Shown piece by piece: positions 59,970-64,000 of a stretch of 64,000 nt of DNA (its first letter is position 1; every line of letters begins with the position of its first letter). A program made the translations under genes and the position numbers. The DNA is from Mycolicibacterium sphagni (lineage in GTDB: Bacteria > Actinomycetota > Actinomycetes > Mycobacteriales > Mycobacteriaceae): positions 62,001 through 126,000 of the forward strand of contig NZ_VBSB01000014.1 of the NCBI RefSeq assembly GCF_013337765.1, given 5' to 3'. The notes below the pieces were generated by a model. It searched no databases. It saw only the letters and a program-made list of their open reading frames with translations, and was not told the origin of the DNA.

Positions 59970-59991
59970 TACACCGGACCGGGTGTATAGT
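59969..59991 (+). promoter_or_regulatory. Operator overlapping TATAGT, matching the site at 9720
   Basis: ATACACC, six bases, GGTGTAT (59969-59988), running into TATAGT (59986-59991). Arms and spacing are the same as at 9720-9739. It controls the gene at 60036 and perhaps the sigma-factor operon behind it. Confidence 0.65.
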
Positions 59992-60035
59992 TGCGACCAT
60001 CGATCGTCACGACTCGTCGAAAGGCGGTGAGGCGC

Positions 60036-60410
60036 ATGCCCACCGATATCACCATCCCCAAGACATCGGCATTGGTCATCCGTACCGCCGCCGTGCGTTC
60101 GCAGTGCCGCTGCGCCAAACCTCTACTCGGTTACCGCGTCGACTTCCTGACCGGAGACATCGTCACCGATACCTCGCCGGAGCCGCTGCCGACCAGAGAG
60201 GACGCAGCGGGCTGGGCGGTGGCCAAGGTTGCCCGCTCCTACACCGGAATGCGCATCGTCCCGGAGCCCAACCTCGACTACCGCCCCGACTGCTTGAGCG
60301 CGATTCTGCCCGGAGACCGCTACGTCGAGGACACCCGCGGTGACCGCGACGGGGACCGCTACTGCCTTCGGTGCGGCATCGGGCGCGCCGCAACCACAGG
60401 GGAGATGTGA
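60036..60410 (+). CDS. Cys-containing small hypothetical protein
   Basis: 124 aa from ATG 60036 (GGCGGTGAGGCGC upstream). SQCRCAKPLLGYRVDFLTGD near the N-terminus and YCLRCGIG near the C-terminus give two CxC/CxxC pairs, suggesting zinc binding. Start of a coupled operon: its stop overlaps the next start (TGATG). Confidence 0.65.
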   Translation: MPTDITIPKTSALVIRTAAVRSQCRCAKPLLGYRVDFLTGDIVTDTSPEPLPTREDAAGWAVAKVARSYTGMRIVPEPNLDYRPDCLSAILPGDRYVEDTRGDRDGDRYCLRCGIGRAATTGEM

Positions 60411-60709
60411 TGAGCGCTGCGATCATTCGTCCCGCGCTACCCACTGCCGCGGAGTCACAGACCGTCCGCGGTCGACACGGCGTCGTCGAGATCTACCAGC
60501 GTTGCGACTGCGAGCCCGACGACGCCGATTTCCAGACAACACATTTCGTCGTCGCCGACGTAGGCGTGACCTGTGCACGGGGACTGCTCTACGTCGTGTG
60601 CACCGAGTGCTGCTGTGGTGAGAACCACCAGCGCTGCGAGGACACCCACGTGCACGGCCACGGCCACCCCTGGTGCCCGAAAGCGGGCACGGACAACGGA
60701 AGGCATTGA
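60410..60709 (+). CDS. Cys/His-rich small hypothetical protein
   Basis: 99 aa from ATG 60410. Ten Cys and several His, in CDCEPDD, VCTECCCGENHQRCEDTHVH and HPWCPKAG, point to a multi-zinc protein. Beta-rich front (GRHGVVEIYQRCDC). Coupled to the preceding gene and 15 bp before the sigma-factor gene. Confidence 0.65.
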   Translation: MSAAIIRPALPTAAESQTVRGRHGVVEIYQRCDCEPDDADFQTTHFVVADVGVTCARGLLYVVCTECCCGENHQRCEDTHVHGHGHPWCPKAGTDNGRH

Positions 60710-60724
60710 GGGAGCGTCGTTGTG

Positions 60725-61615
60725 ATGACCACATCTCTGATACAGAGCCACCAGATTGATCCGCCCGCCGAGGTACCGGTGCTGAGCGCAGAGGTAGAAG
60801 TCGAGCTCGCGAAATCGATCGAGGCAGGGTTGTATGCGGGCCATCTGCTCGACCACGGCGCAGTCGGCCCCCGTAAGGCCGAGCTACTCGAGGTTGCGGC
60901 CGAGGGAAAGGCGGCGTTCACCCAGTTCGTCACGGCCAACATCCGGCTGGCCGCCTGGTACGCGCGCCGGCGTGCCGCCGTCGCCGCCACCGGTGGCCTC
61001 ACCATCGAGGATCTGACGAACGAGGGTGTGCTCGGAGTCATCCGGGCCGTGCAGAAGTTCGACTACACCCAGGGCTACAAGTTCTCCACCTACGCCTCGT
61101 GGTGGATCCGCAATTTCCAGCAGCGTGCGGTCACCGCCGCCAGCCCCGCCACCCTGGATGCCGCCGACCGGGAGCAGTGCACGACGATGCTGACCGAACG
61201 CCAGTATCTTGCAACAGAACTCGGTCGCATACCCACACCTGCCGAGATCGCCTCCGCCATGGGCACCACTGTCCGGGCGCTGAGTCAGTGGCAGGGCATG
61301 ATCGCGCCGGCCTACTCGCTGGATGCACCACTGGCACCCGGGGCTGCCGTCAGCATCGGCGCTACCTTGGCCGCACCGGATCCCGGCGACGTCGCGGCGC
61401 TGCGCACACCGCGGCGCGTCAGTGATCTACTGGCCGTACTCACGGACCGCGAATGTTCGGTCGTGCGCGAAATGTTCGGCCTCGACACCGGCATACCCGC
61501 CCCGCTAGCTCAGGTGGCGGCCACCCGAAAGGTTGCCTCCGACAGAGTGGTTGCCGTCGTGGAGGCGGCGCTGAGCAAGCTGCGGGCCGCGGCTACCGGC
61601 GAGGTGGCGGCATGA
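60725..61615 (+). CDS. Plasmid-borne sigma-70 family RNA polymerase sigma factor
   Basis: 296 aa from ATG 60725 (GTG 60722 is possible). Region 2 is canonical: FTQFVTANIRLAAWYARRRA, LTIEDLTNEGVLGVIRAVQK, FDYTQGYKFSTYASWWIRNF. Region 3 (LATELGRIPTPAEIASAMGT) and region 4 (LLAVLTDRECSVVREMFGLD ... VVAVVEAALSKLRA) follow. It is a group 2-like sigma, larger than ECF factors. Region 1.1 is absent. Could recognise the three 34-bp boxes. Its stop overlaps the helicase start (ATGA). Confidence 0.88.
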   Translation: MTTSLIQSHQIDPPAEVPVLSAEVEVELAKSIEAGLYAGHLLDHGAVGPRKAELLEVAAEGKAAFTQFVTANIRLAAWYARRRAAVAATGGLTIEDLTNEGVLGVIRAVQKFDYTQGYKFSTYASWWIRNFQQRAVTAASPATLDAADREQCTTMLTERQYLATELGRIPTPAEIASAMGTTVRALSQWQGMIAPAYSLDAPLAPGAAVSIGATLAAPDPGDVAALRTPRRVSDLLAVLTDRECSVVREMFGLDTGIPAPLAQVAATRKVASDRVVAVVEAALSKLRAAATGEVAA

Positions 61616-64000
61616 CCGTGCTCGCTGACGTCGATCAGGCCCCCCCGCTGTGTGGACCGGCCCCAAGGCCACACCAGATGCGTGCACTCGACGCCGTGGC
61701 CGAGGTATACGCCGGCGGTGCGCAGCGTGCGCAATTGCGGATGGCGTGCGGCACGGGCAAGACGCTGCTCGGTCCCTGGCTCGCGCAGCGCCTCAACGCT
61801 CGGGTCGTGGTGGTGTTCACTCCCAGCATCGCTCTGGTCGCTCAGACTCTGGACGAGTGGCGGTTCGCGCTCGGGGCGCTGCCGACTCTGGCGGTGTGCA
61901 GCGACCCGACGACCGCGGTGGGGCGCGCCGAGATCGGTGTCGATGGCATCGACCCGTTCGGTGGGCGCCACGACGTCGACGGGACGGTTACCACCCGCCC
62001 CGACGTGGTGGCCCGATTCCTGGACTGGGCCGCGGCCAACGACACGGTCTCCGTGGTCGTCTCGACCTACCATTCGGCTCCGGTCCTGGCCGAGGCGCTG
62101 CGGTTGACCGATCGCTGCCAGGCCTTCGATCTGCTCGTCGCCGATGAAGCCCATCATCTGGCGGGCCGGACGAATCCGCGTTTCCTGCCGGTGCTGGCCG
62201 AGCATGGAGTTCGGGCACGGCGGCGGCTGTTCACCACCGCCACCCCGGTCGTGATGGGCAATCTGTCGGTCGTCGATCCCCTCGACGACTGGACCGGGGC
62301 CGTCGACCACATCCGCTCCATGGACGACCCGCGACTCTTCGGGCCGGTCGCCCACACCCTCAGCGTCGGGGAAGCCATCGCCGACGGAATGCTCGCCGAC
62401 TACCGCGTCGTGGTGACCACCCCCGCCACGATCTCGGAGGGCTCGGGGACCGAGCCACCTGAGACGGCCGCCCTGGCAGCGCTTGCCGACGTCGTGGGCC
62501 GCTACGGGCTGCGGCGAATCCTGACCTTCCACAACCGCGTCGCCGCCGCACACGCCTTCGCCGAGCGAGTCAACGAGCTCGGCGCTATCGGAACCATCCC
62601 GGTCCGCAGCTACGCCGTTGACGGCTCGATGCCAGACGCACGACGTCGCCAGATCCTCGGCCAGCTGGCAGACGAAACCAGCGGTGCCGTCACCGTAGTC
62701 ACCTCCTCGCAGTGTCTGCGAGAAGGCATCGACGTGCCCGCCGTGGATGCGGTGCTGTTCGCCGATCCGCGCACCAGCCAGGTCGGCATCATCCAGGCCA
62801 TCGGTCGCGCACTGCGCACACACCCAGGAAAGACCGTCGGCACGATCGTGGTTCCCCTGGTGCTGCGGCCCGACGGCGACGACCAGGAACAGCTCGCCAC
62901 CTCGGCCTACAACCACATCTGGCGGGTACTGCGGGGACTGCGCGCCCACGACGCCCGGATCGGATTCGACATCGACCGTGCCCGGCTCTCCCAGGGCCGC
63001 AACGGGATCGCGGATCCCGCCTCGCTCGGTTGGCTCGACGTCGTCGGCGACGATCCTGGTGCGGTCGTGGCTCGGCTCCTGGAGCGCACCTCGGCGGCCT
63101 GGGAGCATTACTACGGGCAGCTGCTGGCCACCGTCGCGCAGCTCGGATCGGCGGCCAGGATCACCATCGACGCCACCCGGATGGGCGCGTGGATCACCGC
63201 CCAACGCATCCTGTACCGCGATGAGGCGCTCGATGCCCAGCGTGTGCAGCGCCTGGAAGCGGTCGTCGGGTGGCGATGGGATGCCGCGCACGCCGCTGAC
63301 GAGCGCGCCCTGGACGCGCTGCGGGCGGTCGTCGATGAGCATGGGACCGTCTGCGATCGCCCGAGCGGCGAGAGCATCTTTCGTGGCCGCACTGATGGGC
63401 TGGGTCGGCCGCTGGCGTTCTGGGTGGCCACTCAGTTGTTCAAGGACCGCGATGGCCAGCTCACCGCAGAACTGCGAGATGCGTTGTCGAAGATGCCGGG
63501 ATGGTCCTGGACGCCGTTGGATCCTGGCGATGACGCCGGAGTCGAGGCCTACCGGTCGTTCGTGGCCTGGGAGGGGCACACCGACATACCGGCCGATCAC
63601 GTGGAAGACGACGTCGCCGTGGGCTCCTGGATCCGACAGGTACGGCGCCGCAAAATCCTTGGGGCACTGCCGCCGCTGCTGGAGGCGATGGTGGTCTCGG
63701 TCGCGCCGACTGGGCGGCTGGGCGACCGACGCTTTGCGTGGGAGCCCTCGCAGACCTACTGGTCGCTGGGCATGGATGCTGCGCGCCAGTACCTCGCGCG
63801 GGCGGGAACGCTCGCCGATCTGCCCGTCGGTCACAAAGAGGTCCTCGACGGACACGAGGTCGACCTCTATGGGTGGATTACCCGGACGCGCTCCAGTTAC
63901 CACCGCGGGAAGCTGGCCGCTGCGTATGCCGCTGAGGCCGAACGGCTTACGGGCTGGGTGTGGCGGGTCGCGCGCGGCGGACGACGTGGCATCGCCATCG
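61612..64000 (+). CDS. DEAH-box SF2 helicase with helicase-associated repeats, runs off the right edge
   Basis: At least 796 codons. Motif I MACGTGKTLL, motif II VADEAHHLAG, motif III TATPVVM, motif VI QAIGRALRTHPGK are all present in SF2 order. The C-terminal part has Trp-centred repeats (GLHR...W-like segments such as AWITAQRILYRDEAL and GWITRTRSSYHRGKL) resembling the helicase-associated domain of actinobacterial helicases. Acts on plasmid DNA; ATP-dependent. Start overlaps the sigma gene. The true C-terminus is outside the window. Confidence 0.88.
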   Translation, partial: MTVLADVDQAPPLCGPAPRPHQMRALDAVAEVYAGGAQRAQLRMACGTGKTLLGPWLAQRLNARVVVVFTPSIALVAQTLDEWRFALGALPTLAVCSDPTTAVGRAEIGVDGIDPFGGRHDVDGTVTTRPDVVARFLDWAAANDTVSVVVSTYHSAPVLAEALRLTDRCQAFDLLVADEAHHLAGRTNPRFLPVLAEHGVRARRRLFTTATPVVMGNLSVVDPLDDWTGAVDHIRSMDDPRLFGPVAHTLSVGEAIADGMLADYRVVVTTPATISEGSGTEPPETAALAALADVVGRYGLRRILTFHNRVAAAHAFAERVNELGAIGTIPVRSYAVDGSMPDARRRQILGQLADETSGAVTVVTSSQCLREGIDVPAVDAVLFADPRTSQVGIIQAIGRALRTHPGKTVGTIVVPLVLRPDGDDQEQLATSAYNHIWRVLRGLRAHDARIGFDIDRARLSQGRNGIADPASLGWLDVVGDDPGAVVARLLERTSAAWEHYYGQLLATVAQLGSAARITIDATRMGAWITAQRILYRDEALDAQRVQRLEAVVGWRWDAAHAADERALDALRAVVDEHGTVCDRPSGESIFRGRTDGLGRPLAFWVATQLFKDRDGQLTAELRDALSKMPGWSWTPLDPGDDAGVEAYRSFVAWEGHTDIPADHVEDDVAVGSWIRQVRRRKILGALPPLLEAMVVSVAPTGRLGDRRFAWEPSQTYWSLGMDAARQYLARAGTLADLPVGHKEVLDGHEVDLYGWITRTRSSYHRGKLAAAYAAEAERLTGWVWRVARGGRRGIAI

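Noticed and set aside
61510..63903. A 797-codon open frame antisense to the helicase
   Set aside because: The plus strand carries the full set of SF2 helicase motifs in one frame; the antisense frame has shadow-like composition.
1..64000. tRNA, rRNA and T4SS/relaxase genes
   Set aside because: I looked for cloverleaf-like patterns and for VirB4, TcpC or relaxase motifs and saw none in this window; they may lie elsewhere on the replicon.

Overview
The window looks like part of a large mycobacterial (Mycobacterium/Mycolicibacterium) plasmid. The evidence is high GC, a complete ESX (type VII) secretion locus with PE, PPE and WXG100 genes, WhiB-, EspR- and WhiA-like regulators, a ParA-type partition cassette, a large replication protein, several toxin-antitoxin (TA) modules and no chromosomal housekeeping genes. 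No rRNA, tRNA or true CRISPR array was recognised.

Layout. 0-1.65 kb: the C-terminal part of a HipA-like kinase and a HigBA-like TA pair. 1.7-6.7 kb: two solitary EccC/FtsK-like ATPase genes (the second with degenerate Walker motifs, coupled to a 533-aa unknown protein) and small unknown genes. 6.7-9.7 kb: an accessory run of small genes on the minus strand, a twice-frameshifted MazG-like relic and VapBC module 1. 9.7-13.2 kb: a DUF6166-like gene, an alpha/beta hydrolase translationally coupled to an IS200/IS605-type TnpB, and a 3-prime array of hairpin repeats. 13.2-18.9 kb: VapBC module 2, a membrane protein plus an 816-aa candidate ESX-associated protein, a MerR regulator and a RelE-like TA pair. 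18.9-24.6 kb: a chain of tiny orphan genes, a MazEF-like pair leading into a 584-aa protein with a sigma-region-4-like helix-turn-helix (HTH), and small membrane proteins.

24.7-46.1 kb is the secretion locus: eccB, eccC, three small genes, then on the minus strand eccA, a whiB-like gene and an espR-like gene, then on the plus strand a YbaB-like gene, PE, PPE, two WXG100 genes, espG, espI, eccD, mycP, eccE and a tandem-repeat protein. Apart from the reversed block, the order matches ESX-2 of M. tuberculosis. It should make an EccBCDE membrane channel with the MycP protease, the EccA ATPase and the EspG chaperone, exporting the PE/PPE and Esx pairs.

46.2-64 kb is the maintenance part: membrane proteins, a PD-(D/E)XK-like nuclease, a roughly 950-bp non-coding region with GTTAAC palindromes, parA and a ribbon-helix-helix partner gene, two divergent double-HTH regulators, a 1625-aa fused replication protein (CHC2-like zinc finger, Toprim-like region, P-loop ATPase, Tap-like C-terminus) followed by a 184-aa Tpg-like gene, a WhiA-like regulator, two Cys-rich small proteins, a plasmid-borne sigma-70 factor and a DEAH helicase that runs off the right edge.

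The most interesting signals are the Tap/Tpg-like pair, which suggests protein-primed telomere replication of a linear replicon; a 34-bp promoter-like box repeated at three loci; an operator shared by two distant promoters; the TnpB-hydrolase unit with its repeats; and the tandem-repeat protein closing the ESX operon.
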